Below, piece after piece: positions 53,233 through 63,374 of a stretch of DNA of 64,000 nt; position 1 is the stretch's first letter, and every line of letters starts with the position of its first letter. This DNA comes from Alphaproteobacteria bacterium (lineage in GTDB: Bacteria; Pseudomonadota; Alphaproteobacteria; Rhodobacterales; Rhodobacteraceae), in the NCBI GenBank assembly GCA_024280735.1, contig JAJRPO010000019.1:18368-82367 (forward strand), read 5' to 3'. The notes beneath the pieces are model-generated. The model had not been told where the DNA came from, did not search any database, and saw only the letters and a program-made list of their open reading frames with translations. Both the position numbers and the translations under genes were made by a program.

Positions 53233-54408
53233 CTAGGCGGCTTTTGCCTGAACCACCTGATTGACACAGGCCAGCAATGCGTCGGCGATTTGATCGACGT
53301 CCGCAAGGCTGAGCGAGGCGGGCAAGCGTAGATCACAGGCGCGCATTAACATGGCGCGGGTTTGCGGCAACTCTGGCAGATCTTTGATGAATTTCCAGTT
53401 CCAGAACACGCGGGCGTTTTCGGTGTGGAGGCCGAAGATTTGCAGCGGTAGGCCAAGGCTTGCGCTGCTGGCCATCAATGCCCGGGCTTGGGGTTCTGAC
53501 ATATCTTCCAGCAAGAACTGAATGCTGTCCGGTGCGCGGTGCTCGGGTTTCAGGGCTGGGGGGACAGTCAGGTTGGGATGGCTATTTAGGCGCGCTGCCA
53601 GATGCTCGTGATTGCGCAAACCATTTGCCGCGCGGCGCGGAACCTCTGCCAGTTGTGGTCTTATCACAGTGGCCGACAGATTGTTCATACGGGTGTTGTA
53701 GAGCGGCAGGGTGTTTTGGTATTTGGCAAAGCAATCGGTGTCGCAGCCGTGTTTTTGCCAGTTATTCTCATAGGCACCGGACATGATAACCGCCTTGGCG
53801 ATGATGTCCTCGTCGTCGGTCACCAGAATGCCGCCTTCACCGCCGTTGACCAGCTTGTAGGATTGAAAGCTGAAACAGCCAACGACGCCCATGGTGCCGA
53901 TTTTTTGGCCGTTCCAAGTCGTGCCCAGAGAATGTGCTGCATCCTCGATCACCGGAATACCTTTGGCGGCGCATAGGCGCAGGATTACATCCATGTCGGA
54001 GGTGTGCCCGCGCATGTGCGAAATCAGCACTGCGCCAATATCATCCGTCAGTTTGGCGGCAAAATCCGCCATATCCATGCGGAAATCATCGCCGACCTCG
54101 ACCAAGACCGGCTGGCAATTGGCATGAACCACAGCCGAGGGCACGGCGGCAAAAGTAAAGCCCGGAATGATCACTTTGGCGTTCGGTTTCAGATCCAGTG
54201 CCTTGAGAGTCAGGAATAATGCAGCAGAACAGGAGGCCACAGCCAGCGCAAAACGGCTGCCCATCATTTCGGCGAATTCCTGTTCCAACAGGGTGACAGG
54301 CGCATTTTCCTTGGCGGTATACCGAAATAGATCACCCGTTTGCAGCATCTTCTCGATGGCTTCGCGGGCTTGTGCCGGGATCGGTTCGGCCTGTTGCAGG
54401 TTTTTCAT
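53233..54408 (-). CDS. DegT/DnrJ/EryC1/StrS family aminotransferase
   Basis: 391 residues. Conserved pieces are EQEFAEMMGSRFALAVASCSAAL near residue 45, the cofactor Asp/His region IPVIEDAAHSLGTTW and the PLP Lys in CFSFQSYKLVNGGEGG. These enzymes transaminate keto-sugars in surface glycan or antibiotic sugar synthesis. No sugar pathway genes are next to it, so its substrate is open. Confidence 0.9.
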   Translation of the reverse strand: MKNLQQAEPIPAQAREAIEKMLQTGDLFRYTAKENAPVTLLEQEFAEMMGSRFALAVASCSAALFLTLKALDLKPNAKVIIPGFTFAAVPSAVVHANCQPVLVEVGDDFRMDMADFAAKLTDDIGAVLISHMRGHTSDMDVILRLCAAKGIPVIEDAAHSLGTTWNGQKIGTMGVVGCFSFQSYKLVNGGEGGILVTDDEDIIAKAVIMSGAYENNWQKHGCDTDCFAKYQNTLPLYNTRMNNLSATVIRPQLAEVPRRAANGLRNHEHLAARLNSHPNLTVPPALKPEHRAPDSIQFLLEDMSEPQARALMASSASLGLPLQIFGLHTENARVFWNWKFIKDLPELPQTRAMLMRACDLRLPASLSLADVDQIADALLACVNQVVQAKAA

Positions 54409-54525
54409 GCTCGTTCACCTTTATTAAATTAGGTTTTCAGAAAAGCTGTAACAGGCAGGGGTGGCCTTGCCTAGCCAGAAAACGCAACGCCTTGCCCTGA
54501 TCGGCCAATTATCGCACATTGGCCC

Positions 54526-55191
54526 ATGTGTGGACGTTTTGCCCTGACCCTACCTTTGGATGCCGTTGCCGGCTGGTTTGATGCCGTGCAGGTCAAGGCC
54601 GATTTTGATGTCCCCAAATATAATATCTGCCCCACGCTAAAAATCCCTGTTGCTGTGAGTTTCGAGGGCGCGCGCCAGTTGGTTTCGATGCGTTGGGGGT
54701 TCATTCCAAATTGGTACAAGGCGCCAAATGATGGCCCGATGCTGATAAATGCCCGCAGCGAAACCATCGCCGAAAAACCAGCTTTTCGCGCTGCTGCCAA
54801 GGCGCGGCGCTGTTTGATTCCGGCCAGCGGGTTTTATGAATGGCAGCGCGAACAAGGTAAGAAACTGCCGTGGTATTTCAAGCCAAAGGCAGGTGAACTA
54901 ATGGCTTTTGCCGGCATTTGGCAGGTCTGGAAAGACGCGGAAGACCAGCGCCTTGTGACCTGCGCCATGGTGACAACCGAGGCGGGCAACGAGATGTCGG
55001 CCATCCATCACCGAGAGCCGGTTGTCGTGCAGCGCGGCGATTTCGGGCTGTGGTTGGGGGAACAGGGCCACGGTGCGGCGACGTTGATGCTGGCAGCAGG
55101 GGAGGGGTTCTATCGTAAACACCGGGTTGGCTTGGCGGTAAACTCTGGCAGGGTAGAATCAGCGGCGTTAATTGAACCTTGGCAGGAGTGA
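54526..55191 (+). CDS. SRAP (HMCES/YedK) abasic-site protein
   Basis: 221 residues starting MCGRFALTLPLDAV; the mature N-terminal Cys2 forms the thiazolidine bond with abasic sites in single-stranded DNA. NICPTLKIPV, NARSETIAEKPAFR, CLIPASGFYEW and the catalytic His near AIHHREPVV match the family. It shields abasic sites during replication. Confidence 0.95.
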   Translation: MCGRFALTLPLDAVAGWFDAVQVKADFDVPKYNICPTLKIPVAVSFEGARQLVSMRWGFIPNWYKAPNDGPMLINARSETIAEKPAFRAAAKARRCLIPASGFYEWQREQGKKLPWYFKPKAGELMAFAGIWQVWKDAEDQRLVTCAMVTTEAGNEMSAIHHREPVVVQRGDFGLWLGEQGHGAATLMLAAGEGFYRKHRVGLAVNSGRVESAALIEPWQE

Positions 55192-55249
55192 AACCAATCG
55201 CGCAAACGGCACTTGATGTGTCGCTTGATCCTCGAATCTCGTAGAAAAA

Positions 55250-55324
55250 TGGTGCTGTGAGGGAGGATTGAACTCCCGACCTCGTCATTACCAATGACGC
55301 GCTCTACCACTGAGCTACCACAGC
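55250..55324 (-). tRNA. tRNA-Thr (GGT)
   Basis: Read on the minus strand: acceptor GCTGTGG pairs with TCACAGC (last pair G-U), D arm GCTC…GAGC, anticodon loop ATTGGTAAT with GGT, TTCAATC T-loop, and an encoded CCA. 75 bases with CCA. Confidence 0.95.
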
Positions 55325-55413
55325 CCAGTGCGGTGAGCGGGTTTTTAGCGAAAATTGCGTGGAACGCAAGCGTTATCTGGACCCTTTTTGACGGGTGCTA
55401 TAGACAGTTCCGC

Positions 55414-55569
55414 ATGACACAGGATAACGCAGACAATACAGGCGCAAAATCACGCAAAGAACTGGCCGCCGAACAACGGGCAGAGCGGCTGCGCAAGCAG
55501 TTGCGGGATAATTTGCAGAAACGAAAAGCACAGGGGCGGGCGCGTAAAGCATCGCCGGATAAGGGCTAG
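55414..55569 (+). CDS. Small basic protein upstream of murA
   Basis: 51 residues from the ATG giving [21 protein letters not shown]. An Arg/Lys-rich helix ([23 protein letters not shown]) fills the rest. The longer upstream frame overlaps the tRNA and was not used. Similar short ORFs often sit before murA in Rhodobacterales; role unknown. Confidence 0.65.
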   Translation: MTQDNADNTGAKSRKELAAEQRAERLRKQLRDNLQKRKAQGRARKASPDKG

Positions 55570-55577
55570 GGCATAAG

Positions 55578-56843
55578 ATGGACAGTATACTGGTACGGGG
55601 CAACGGCCCGCTGAACGGGGTTATTCCGATTGCGGGGGCCAAGAATGCCAGTCTGGCGTTGATGCCGGCAACTTTGCTGAGCGATGAGCCGTTGACGCTG
55701 ACCAATACGCCGCGCTTGTCGGACATTAAGACTATGGGCCAGTTGCTCGAATCACTGGGCACCGAGGTATCCAGCCTGGATGAGGGGCGCGTCGTCGTTT
55801 TGTCGAGCCATGGGGCGGACAACCCGTTAGCGCATTACGATATTGTACGGAAAATGCGCGCCTCGAACCTTGTTCTTGGGCCATTGCTGGCGCGCCATGG
55901 CAAGGCGATTGTATCGCTGCCCGGTGGCTGTGCCATTGGCGCGCGCCCGATGGATATTCACGTTACAGCACTGGAAGCCATGGGCGCAGTGATTGAATTG
56001 AAAGACGGCTATCTGCATGCGGATGCGCCAAATGGCCTAAAGGGAGCGGTGATTGATTTTCACTTTGCCTCCGTTGGCGCGACTGAAAACGTGATGATGG
56101 CCGCGACTTTGGCCAAGGGCACCACAGTGATTAACAACGCCGCGCGGGAGCCGGAAATCATTGATCTTGCCGTTTGCCTGCGCCGCATGGGCGCGCAGAT
56201 TGATGGCGATGGCACGGGCAGCATTACCATTCAGGGCGTTGAGCGCCTGCACGGGGCCACGCATCCGGTGGTTTCTGACCGTATTGAGTTGGGCACCTAT
56301 ATGCTGGCGCCTGCCTTTGCGGGGGGCGAAGTTGAGTTGTTGGGCGGGCGGCGTAATCTGCTCGAGGCATTTTGCCAGCGCCTTGAAATGGCCGGCGTTG
56401 AAATTACTGAAACCGAAAAAGGCCTGAAAGTTGCCCATAAAACCGGGCGGGTGCGCGCGGTGGACATTAAAACCGAGCCGTTCCCCGGCTTCCCAACCGA
56501 TTTACAGGCGCAAATGATGGCGTTGATGTGTACTGCTGACGGGGTGTCCACCCTTGAGGAAACCATTTTTGAGAACCGCTTCATGCACGCGCCTGAACTG
56601 GTTCGCATGGGGGCGCGGATCGATGTGCAGGGCGGCTCGGCCATTGTAACCGGCGTGGATCGCCTGCGCGGGGCGCCGGTCATGGCAACCGATTTGCGGG
56701 CTTCGGTTTCTCTTATTTTGGCGGGTTTGGCGGCTGAGGGCGAAACCGTGGTGTCGCGGGTCTATCACCTTGATCGCGGTTATGAACGGGTCGAGGATAA
56801 GCTATCGGCTTGTGGTGCCAATATCGAGAGGATTACCGAGTGA
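55578..56843 (+). CDS. murA: UDP-N-acetylglucosamine 1-carboxyvinyltransferase MurA
   Basis: 421 residues. [19 protein letters not shown] opens the fold, the catalytic Cys is in [12 protein letters not shown] and [12 protein letters not shown] lies near residue 305. First committed step of peptidoglycan synthesis. The stop overlaps the GTG start of the next gene. Confidence 0.97.
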   Translation: MDSILVRGNGPLNGVIPIAGAKNASLALMPATLLSDEPLTLTNTPRLSDIKTMGQLLESLGTEVSSLDEGRVVVLSSHGADNPLAHYDIVRKMRASNLVLGPLLARHGKAIVSLPGGCAIGARPMDIHVTALEAMGAVIELKDGYLHADAPNGLKGAVIDFHFASVGATENVMMAATLAKGTTVINNAAREPEIIDLAVCLRRMGAQIDGDGTGSITIQGVERLHGATHPVVSDRIELGTYMLAPAFAGGEVELLGGRRNLLEAFCQRLEMAGVEITETEKGLKVAHKTGRVRAVDIKTEPFPGFPTDLQAQMMALMCTADGVSTLEETIFENRFMHAPELVRMGARIDVQGGSAIVTGVDRLRGAPVMATDLRASVSLILAGLAAEGETVVSRVYHLDRGYERVEDKLSACGANIERITE

Positions 56844-57325
56844 GCGATGCGGATGCAAAATTTGAGGATGGCGCGCAGAAACCGCTGCGGTTGCGCGCGC
56901 TCGATGCGGATGACCTGTCGGTGATTTCAGCGGTTCTGCAGGACGCGGTTCTGCCCACGAGCGAGCTGAACTGGAACCCGATGATGCGCCGCTTTGCTAT
57001 GCTGGCAAATCGTTTCCGTTGGGAGGATCGCAACGCCGCCGAGAAGCAGCAACGCGGGTTTGAGCGGGTTCAGGCCATGGTGGTCGTTGAAAACATTCAA
57101 AAAGTATCCTCAAGCGGCGTGGATTTGAAAGACAAAGAACAGGTTCTGTCGGTTCTGTCTGTCACCTTTACCGAGGGGGACGATGCGGATGGTGAAATAT
57201 TGTTTACACTGGCCGGCGACGGGGCGATTTCCTGCAAAGTTGAGTGTTTGGATATTTCAATGACCGATGTAACCCGCCCGTACGGTGCTATTTCAAATGC
57301 CGCCCCGCAACACGATCTTTCATAA
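56840..57325 (+). CDS. DUF2948 family protein
   Basis: 161 residues from the GTG overlapping the murA stop (GTGA). [22 protein letters not shown] and [23 protein letters not shown] are the DUF2948 core. Its position between murA and hisD is conserved in Rhodobacterales. Function unknown. Confidence 0.88.
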   Translation: MSDADAKFEDGAQKPLRLRALDADDLSVISAVLQDAVLPTSELNWNPMMRRFAMLANRFRWEDRNAAEKQQRGFERVQAMVVVENIQKVSSSGVDLKDKEQVLSVLSVTFTEGDDADGEILFTLAGDGAISCKVECLDISMTDVTRPYGAISNAAPQHDLS

Positions 57326-57334
57326 GGCGCCGCT

Positions 57335-58651
57335 ATGCCGATTTTTCTAAATACCCGTGATGCCGACTTTGAGTCTGATTTCACCACATTCCTTGGGTCA
57401 AAACGCGAATCTGACAGTGACGTGGACCACATCGTTGCCGAAATCATCAGCGACGTGCAGGCGCGCGGCGACGCGGCGGTGTTGGAATTGACTGCCAAAT
57501 TTGACCGCCTTGAGCTGACGCCGGACACAATGGCCTTTTCCAAGGCTGAAATAAACGCCGAGATCGCCAAGGTGCCTGTGGCCGAGGGGGAGGCCCTTAA
57601 ACTCGCCGCTACCCGCATTCGCGCCTATCACGAACGGCAATTGCCGACCGATGCTTGGTGGCAGGACGGCAGCGGCGCGTGGTTGGGATGGCGTTGGTCT
57701 GCGGTGGAAACCGCGGGCCTGTATGTGCCCGGTGGCTTGGCGTCTTATCCCTCGTCTGTGTTGATGAATGCCATTCCGGCGAACGTGGCAGGGGTGGAAA
57801 ATCTGGCTATTTGTGTGCCAACACCGGATGGCGTGGTCAATCCGCTGGTGTTGCTCGCGGCGCGGCTGTCTGGCGTGGAAACCGTTTACCGTATTGGCGG
57901 CGCACAGGCGATTGCGGCGATGGCTTATGGCACGCAAACCGTTCAGAAGGTTGATAAAATCACTGGTCCGGGTAATGCCTTTGTAGCGGCGGCCAAGCGG
58001 CGGGTATTTGGCATTGTTGGCATTGATATGATCGCTGGCCCGTCGGAAATTCTGGTGATCGCCGATAAGGATAACAACCCCGACTGGATCGCGGTTGATT
58101 TGCTGTCACAGGCAGAACACGATGAAAATGCGCAGTCTATCCTGATTACGGATGATGCGGGTTTTGCCCAAAAGGTTACGCAGGCGGTTGAAAAACGGCT
58201 CAAAACTCTGGAACGGCGCAAAATCGCAGCGGTGAGCTGGCGTGATTTTGGCGCGGTGATTGTGGTTTCGGATTTAGACGAGGCGGCGAAGCTATCGGAT
58301 AAAATTGCTCCAGAACACCTTGAGCTGTGCGTTGCAAGTGCCGAGGATTACAGCAAAAAAATCAGACATGCCGGCGCGATTTTTATCGGAGCATGGACGC
58401 CGGAAGCGGTGGGAGATTATGTCAGTGGTCCCAACCACGTCCTACCCACGGCCCGTTCTGCAAGGTTTTCCTCCGGCCTGTCGGTGCTGGATTTCATGAA
58501 ACGCACCACACTGGCGCAACTCACCCCCGAAGCCTTGAGCGCCATCGGCCCGGCGGCGGAAATCCTCGCTAAATCCGAGAGCCTGGAGGCCCACGGCCTG
58601 TCGGTGCGCGCCCGTTTGGACCAGATTAACAGCGGAGTCGATGATGCCTGA
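57335..58651 (+). CDS. hisD: Histidinol dehydrogenase HisD
   Basis: 438 residues. AGLYVPGGLASYPSSVLMN, VDKITGPGNAFVAAAKR, the DMIAGPSEIL loop and SQAEHDENAQSIL (zinc ligands) are present. It oxidises histidinol to histidine with NAD+. Its last codons overlap the UPF0262 start. Confidence 0.97.
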   Translation: MPIFLNTRDADFESDFTTFLGSKRESDSDVDHIVAEIISDVQARGDAAVLELTAKFDRLELTPDTMAFSKAEINAEIAKVPVAEGEALKLAATRIRAYHERQLPTDAWWQDGSGAWLGWRWSAVETAGLYVPGGLASYPSSVLMNAIPANVAGVENLAICVPTPDGVVNPLVLLAARLSGVETVYRIGGAQAIAAMAYGTQTVQKVDKITGPGNAFVAAAKRRVFGIVGIDMIAGPSEILVIADKDNNPDWIAVDLLSQAEHDENAQSILITDDAGFAQKVTQAVEKRLKTLERRKIAAVSWRDFGAVIVVSDLDEAAKLSDKIAPEHLELCVASAEDYSKKIRHAGAIFIGAWTPEAVGDYVSGPNHVLPTARSARFSSGLSVLDFMKRTTLAQLTPEALSAIGPAAEILAKSESLEAHGLSVRARLDQINSGVDDA

Positions 58652-59132
58652 ACTCTCTCACCTGACCCATATCGAGCTGGACGATACCGGCCTGCCAGCG
58701 CCCACCTCCGACGTGATGCGCGAACGCAAAGTGGCGCTGTTTGATTTGCTGGAGGAGAATGTTTTCGGCCTCGCGACACGCGGCGATGTGGTTCCGCCAG
58801 CGGGGCCGTATCAGCTGTTCATCTCGATCAAAGACCGGCGTCTTGTGCTGGATGTGCGGACCGAAGACGGAGTAACAGCCGCAGAGTTTCACCTGTCGGT
58901 TTCACCGCTCAAACAAGTCATCAAAGACTATTTCCAGATTTACGAGAGTTATGTTGACGCCGTAAAACGCCTGCCAGCCGCCCAGATCGAGGCAATCGAC
59001 ATGGGGCGTCGCGGCATCCACGACGAGGGTTCCCGTCAATTGATCGAGCGCCTAGAGGGCAAAATCAACACCGATCTTGCCACCGCGCGGCGCCTGTTCA
59101 CGCTGGTCTGCGTGCTGCATATGCGCGGTTAG
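58641..59132 (+). CDS. UPF0262 family protein
   Basis: 163 residues. ATGs at 58641 and 58644 both lie within the hisD end. RERKVALFDLLEENVF and the C-terminal GRRGIHDEGS…LKGKI-type helix match UPF0262, an alphaproteobacterial family of unknown function. Coupled to hisD and followed by the phosphatase 9 bases later. Confidence 0.88.
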   Translation: MMPELSHLTHIELDDTGLPAPTSDVMRERKVALFDLLEENVFGLATRGDVVPPAGPYQLFISIKDRRLVLDVRTEDGVTAAEFHLSVSPLKQVIKDYFQIYESYVDAVKRLPAAQIEAIDMGRRGIHDEGSRQLIERLEGKINTDLATARRLFTLVCVLHMRG

Positions 59133-59141
59133 GGCAGGGGC

Positions 59142-59588
59142 ATGGCCAAATCCAACCCGAGTTCTGTGTTGTTCTGCTGCGATCACAATTCGATCCGCTC
59201 GCCCATGGCCGAGGGCCTGTTAAAGCAGCACATCGGTACAAAGATTTTCGTGCAATCTGCGGGGGTTAAGGGCGATATGGACATCGACGGCTTTACCATT
59301 GCCGTCTGCCGAGAAGTCGGGGTCGAACTGTCCCGCCACCGCGTACGTTCGTTTGATGACCTGATGGAATGGGGCGATGATCTGGATAGTTATGACCTGA
59401 TCGTGGCATTGTCGCCAGCCGCCCAACGCCGCGCACTGGACTACACCCAACATTTCGCGCTGGAGGTAGAATATTGGCCCACAATGGACCCATCCGGCTT
59501 TGGCGACGAACGCGACGCCAAGATGGCGCGGTATCGGGAATTGCGCGAGCAGTTGGCCGCGCGGATTAAGGCGCGGTTTGTGGTGTAG
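59142..59588 (+). CDS. Low-molecular-weight protein-tyrosine-phosphatase-like protein
   Basis: 148 residues. The phosphate loop CDHNSIR (Cys13, Arg19) matches CX5R of the LMW-PTP/ArsC fold, and the DP motif in TMDPSGFGD could hold the general acid. Its substrate is unknown; position after UPF0262 is conserved in the group. Confidence 0.85.
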   Translation: MAKSNPSSVLFCCDHNSIRSPMAEGLLKQHIGTKIFVQSAGVKGDMDIDGFTIAVCREVGVELSRHRVRSFDDLMEWGDDLDSYDLIVALSPAAQRRALDYTQHFALEVEYWPTMDPSGFGDERDAKMARYRELREQLAARIKARFVV

Positions 59589-59592
59589 CGGT

Positions 59593-59625
59593 GATTTATT
59601 GCGGCAAAGAATGCCGAAATAAATC
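59593..59625. terminator. Bidirectional terminator between the phosphatase and RTX genes
   Basis: 14-base arms GATTTATTGCGGCA and TGCCGAAATAAATC pair except at one position, loop AAGAA. Serves converging genes. Confidence 0.7.
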
Positions 59626-59672
59626 ATCCTAATCACACTTACAAAACCTCTAGGTTGCTGGGCGGTCTATGG

Positions 59673-61142
59673 CTAGAAAAGTGCTAAATCAAAGTTGAAT
59701 ACGAAGTTTGATTCAGACAAATCGGCCAGCAATATGTCTTCCAGTACGAGGAGAACTGGGTCTAATTCGCTGATGCTGAGGTCGAGCACAACATTATTGT
59801 CGCTTTGATAAATCGTTAACGCTTCAAAAGAAGAAACTATAGCGCTGTCCGAGAATGCAATTACATCACCCAATTCGCCGTCGACGTCGAAATCGGTTAT
59901 TATGGATTCGTCTTCGAATGATTTAAGCCAAAAGATATCTGCACCTGCACCGCCGGTCATGATTTCGAAACCACTTCCTAAAACAAATACATCGTCACCT
60001 TTACCGCCGAACAGCGTGTCTTCACCTTCACCTCCGAACAATATATCGTTGCCTCCACCCCCGAACAGCTTGTCGTTGCCGGCCTCTCCAAGGACAAAAT
60101 CGGCCCCTCCACCCCCGAACAGCTTGTCTTTGCCGGTTCCTCCAAAGATTTTGTCGGCCCCTCCATCACCCGAAATACTATCTTTGCCAGCGTCGCCGAT
60201 CATCAAATCTTTGCCGGCACCGCCGCGCATTCTGTCATTACCAGCGCCGCCGCTCATAGAGTCGTTGCCGCCGTCGCCGAGCATCAAGTCATTACCGGCG
60301 TCGCCGTTCATAGTGTCGTTGCCTTTTCCGCCTACCACGCGGTCGTTGCCTTTACCCCCAAACAAGTAGTCATTGCCACCATCACCACGGAGTTTATCGC
60401 CCCCATCTTCGCCAATTAAGAAGTCTTTCCCGCCGTTGCCTAACAAAACGTCATGGCCTTTACCACCATAGAGAGTATCGCCCCCGCCGCCGCCAGATAA
60501 GCTGTCATTGCCGCTGCCGCCAGCCAATCCGTCATTGCCCCTGCCGCCAGACAAGCTATCATCGTCGCCGCCACCACCCAATACGTCATTGCCGCCGCCG
60601 CCAAACAAAGTGTCAAAGCCATCATAACCAACGAGCGTGTCATCCCCGCCGCCTCCGCCCATAACGTCGTTTCTTTTGCCGCCGAGGGCGAAGTCGCCGA
60701 AATTAGAGCCGAGTACGTTAACGCTGTAGGCATGGCTTTTGCCAAAATCAATTTCCATACCGCTGGACGCGTCTTCGCCAGAGATCAAGTAACCATGACC
60801 CGCTATCAGTCCATCCCATAAGGGGTGATTACCGGTATAATAATCTTTAAATGCGGCTAAAACCTCTAGAAAGTCGAAATCTAGATTAGACCATTTCGCA
60901 ATTGTGTTACCGGCGTCGTCCTCAAAACGCATGTCGGTAATTTGCCCTGCGGCTGCAGAATCCTGTATGAACCCTGTGCCGGAAAAAAACGTTTTGTAGC
61001 CGGTATCTACTTGCGTGAGCACAAACTCTTCATTGGTCTGGCCACTTGCGGCAAAAGCATTCACCGCTGTATCCGGGTCTGTCGCAGCTGGTGAAATATA
61101 GTCGGAAATGGGACCGAGGTAATCAATCTTAATAGAATGCAT
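59673..61142 (-). CDS. RTX (hemolysin-type) calcium-binding repeat protein
   Basis: 489 residues. An N-terminal part of about 150 residues not recognised is followed by 26 nonapeptides of the GGxGxDxUx type from about residue 154 to 388, which wind into a calcium-bound beta-roll. The C-terminal 100 residues (GGAGADIFWLKSFED, ITDFDVDGELGDVIAFSD) resemble serralysin/M10 C-terminal regions and end hydrophobic (VFNFDLALF), fitting a type I secretion signal. No secretion genes adjoin. It is richer in A/T than its neighbours and lies on the opposite strand within a conserved housekeeping block. Confidence 0.9.
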   Translation of the reverse strand: MHSIKIDYLGPISDYISPAATDPDTAVNAFAASGQTNEEFVLTQVDTGYKTFFSGTGFIQDSAAAGQITDMRFEDDAGNTIAKWSNLDFDFLEVLAAFKDYYTGNHPLWDGLIAGHGYLISGEDASSGMEIDFGKSHAYSVNVLGSNFGDFALGGKRNDVMGGGGGDDTLVGYDGFDTLFGGGGNDVLGGGGDDDSLSGGRGNDGLAGGSGNDSLSGGGGGDTLYGGKGHDVLLGNGGKDFLIGEDGGDKLRGDGGNDYLFGGKGNDRVVGGKGNDTMNGDAGNDLMLGDGGNDSMSGGAGNDRMRGGAGKDLMIGDAGKDSISGDGGADKIFGGTGKDKLFGGGGADFVLGEAGNDKLFGGGGNDILFGGEGEDTLFGGKGDDVFVLGSGFEIMTGGAGADIFWLKSFEDESIITDFDVDGELGDVIAFSDSAIVSSFEALTIYQSDNNVVLDLSISELDPVLLVLEDILLADLSESNFVFNFDLALF

Positions 61143-61526
61143 TGGTAGTTTCCCCTAGGTGTTTACTTGATGATCGTTTGAAATGCTGTAAGCCGGATAA
61201 CAAGAAATGTAGGCAGATTGTTCGATTGAAATCGAGACTGGCTAGCAGCATAAGGTTTGGTTGAACAGAATTCCCTTTATTAAAAGTGTCAACTCTTTCG
61301 TAAAAGCTTGCAAAGTTGCTCATGAATTTCAATCACATGGTGATCTGCCGGTCAAGCGCGAACATTTCCGCGCCCCTTTCGCTTGAGGGTAATGGCTCAA
61401 GCCAAAACCATCAATTTGGCTGCAATTTTCCCCATTCCCAGTTTCCCCTTGAATTTCCCTCATTTTCGGCCCATGTAGCACCCGCGTTCAAGGACTCTCT
61501 TGAACAACAAAATTTACGGAGCAAAC
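61143..61526. other. Intergenic region between the RTX gene and infA
   Basis: About 380 bases between divergent genes; holds promoters for both. Left part is A/T-rich. A TTGAAT box at 61449-61454 could be a -35 element for infA. No small gene seen. Confidence 0.4.
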
Positions 61527-61745
61527 ATGGCCAAAGAAGAACTTCTCGAGTTTGATGGTGTCGTTGTCGAGTTGCTGCCCAATGCGACATTTCGGGTAAA
61601 GCTGGAGAATGACCATGAAATCATCGCCCACACGGCGGGTAAGATGCGTAAGAACCGGATCAGGGTTCTGGCTGGCGACAAGGTTCAGGTGGAAATGACA
61701 CCTTACGACCTGTCCAAAGGCCGCATCAACTATCGTTATAAGTAA
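61527..61745 (+). CDS. infA: Translation initiation factor IF-1
   Basis: 72 residues from the ATG giving [19 protein letters not shown], with CGGAGC upstream. Single OB fold ending KGRINYRYK, identical in plan to all IF-1. It binds the ribosomal A site during initiation. Maf starts 1 base after its stop. Confidence 0.98.
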   Translation: MAKEELLEFDGVVVELLPNATFRVKLENDHEIIAHTAGKMRKNRIRVLAGDKVQVEMTPYDLSKGRINYRYK

Positions 61746-61746
61746 C

Positions 61747-62325
61747 ATGCAACTGGTGCTTGGCTCTGCCAGCCCGCGTCGTGCCGAGCTGCTTGCGCAA
61801 ATCGGCGTGGTGCCCGTGGCCGTGCGTCCGGCTGATATTGACGAGACGCCCCGCAAAGACGAGCAACCGCGCATCTATGCCCGCCGTCTATCGGTGGAGA
61901 AGGTAGCGGCGGTTGCGGCTGACCAAGATACCGCAGTGCTTTGCGCTGATACGGTTGTTGCTGTTGGGCGGCGCATTCTGGGCAAGCCAAATGACGCGGA
62001 TCAGGCGCGAACTTACCTTAAGCTTTTGTCAGGCCGTCGCCACCGTGTGATTACCGGCGTGGCGTTGAAACTTGGCCAAAAAATCTGGCAGCGCGATGTG
62101 GTCACTTCCGTGCAATTCAAGCGCCTGTCAGAGTCGGAAATCACCGCCTATCTTGCCAGTGATGAGTGGCAGGGCAAGGCGGGTGGTTATGCTATTCAGG
62201 GCAGGGGGGCGATGTTTATCCCCTCGATTAACGGCTCATACACCAATGTTGTCGGCCTGCCGCTGGCGGAAACCGCCGCCATGCTGACGGGCGCCGGATT
62301 TGATGTGTTAGGAAGTTGGACATGA
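61747..62325 (+). CDS. maf: Maf family nucleotide pyrophosphatase
   Basis: 192 residues. [14 protein letters not shown] opens the family, the catalytic region is [16 protein letters not shown], and [16 protein letters not shown] follows. It hydrolyses dTTP/UTP or modified nucleotides for housecleaning. Stop overlaps the RNase start (ATGA). Confidence 0.96.
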   Translation: MQLVLGSASPRRAELLAQIGVVPVAVRPADIDETPRKDEQPRIYARRLSVEKVAAVAADQDTAVLCADTVVAVGRRILGKPNDADQARTYLKLLSGRRHRVITGVALKLGQKIWQRDVVTSVQFKRLSESEITAYLASDEWQGKAGGYAIQGRGAMFIPSINGSYTNVVGLPLAETAAMLTGAGFDVLGSWT

Positions 62326-63374
62326 AAAAAGGCCGTATCGTATTTCTGGATCAAATTGAGGGGCGTGACTGCGCGGCCCTTGTGCAAGACGGTGTGTTGC
62401 AAGACCTGATCGTGGCCCCGTTGAACGACCCGCGCCCGCAACCCGAGGCCATTTATCGCGCCAAAGTAATGCGCCCGATGAAAGGCCAGCACGGGGTGAC
62501 GGTTGATCTGGGGCAGGGGCAGACCGGTTTTCTAAAGCAGGCCAAGGGCCTGTCACCGGGCGATATGCTGTTGGTGCAGATCGCGACCCACGCCGAGCGG
62601 TCCAAATCACCGCCCGTCACCACAAAGCTGCTGTTCAAGAGCCGTTATGCCATCCTGACGCCCGATGCACCGGGCCTTAACATCGCCCGCAAAATCCGCG
62701 ACGATGATGAGCGCGACCGCCTGATGGAAGTAGCGCATGAGGCGCTGCACGGCGCGGATAAATCGCTCGGCCTGATTCTGCGCTCCGCCTGCGAGGAGGT
62801 CGACACGGACACCCTGTTTGACGACATCACTGACATGCGGCAATTGGCCGAGGGGGTGCTGGGTGAAGCGAGTGACAAGCCGCAAATGCTGATGGAATCC
62901 CCAAGCCCTGCGACCCGCGCCTGGCGCGATTGGGGAGAGCCGGAGCCCGATGAGGTCGTGCAAAACGAGGGTTGCATGGAACTTGTGGGGGTGCGTGATC
63001 TAATTGACCAGTTGTATCAACCTCTTGCGCCGCTACCGTCAGGTGCCTCGATGATCATTGAGCCAACTTCTGCGCTGATAGCCGTTGATGTGAACACCGG
63101 CAGCGATTCGTCTCTTGGGGCCGGTCTTAAGGCCAATATGGCCACTGCGCGCGATCTGCCGCGCCTCTTGCGCCTGCGCGGGTTGGCCGGGGTGATTGTC
63201 ATTGATTTCGCCCCGATGCCGCGAAAAGATCGCCGCGCGCTGGAACAAGCCCTTGGCCGTTCCCTGCGCAGCGACGGCATTGACACAATTCTTGTTGGCT
63301 GGACACCTTTAGGCCATTTTGAGCTGCAAAGAAAACGCGAACGCATCCCGCTGACCGAGGTTTTGCCGCAATGA
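62322..63374 (+). CDS. Ribonuclease E/G family protein (short form)
   Basis: 350 residues. An S1-like segment ([20 protein letters not shown] by key residues) is near 45-90, a 5'-sensor-like part follows, and the DNase I-like catalytic Asps are Asp256 (VDVNTG) and Asp295 (VIDFAPMP). The Zn-link CPxCxG motif and the C-terminal small domain of classic RNase E/G (489 residues) are missing, so tetramer formation may differ. Fixed in the maf-RNase-yacG cluster in Rhodobacterales. Stop overlaps yacG (ATGA). Confidence 0.88.
   Translation: MKKGRIVFLDQIEGRDCAALVQDGVLQDLIVAPLNDPRPQPEAIYRAKVMRPMKGQHGVTVDLGQGQTGFLKQAKGLSPGDMLLVQIATHAERSKSPPVTTKLLFKSRYAILTPDAPGLNIARKIRDDDERDRLMEVAHEALHGADKSLGLILRSACEEVDTDTLFDDITDMRQLAEGVLGEASDKPQMLMESPSPATRAWRDWGEPEPDEVVQNEGCMELVGVRDLIDQLYQPLAPLPSGASMIIEPTSALIAVDVNTGSDSSLGAGLKANMATARDLPRLLRLRGLAGVIVIDFAPMPRKDRRALEQALGRSLRSDGIDTILVGWTPLGHFELQRKRERIPLTEVLPQ

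Noticed and set aside
55294..55413. Longer start for the small protein before murA
   Set aside because: Would overlap the tRNA-Thr gene; the later ATG begins the basic protein.
59902..60369. Regular 27-base periodic DNA, at first sight like a repeat array or CRISPR
   Set aside because: It is the coding repeat of the RTX nonapeptides; there are no constant repeats with unique spacers, and no CRISPR array is seen anywhere.
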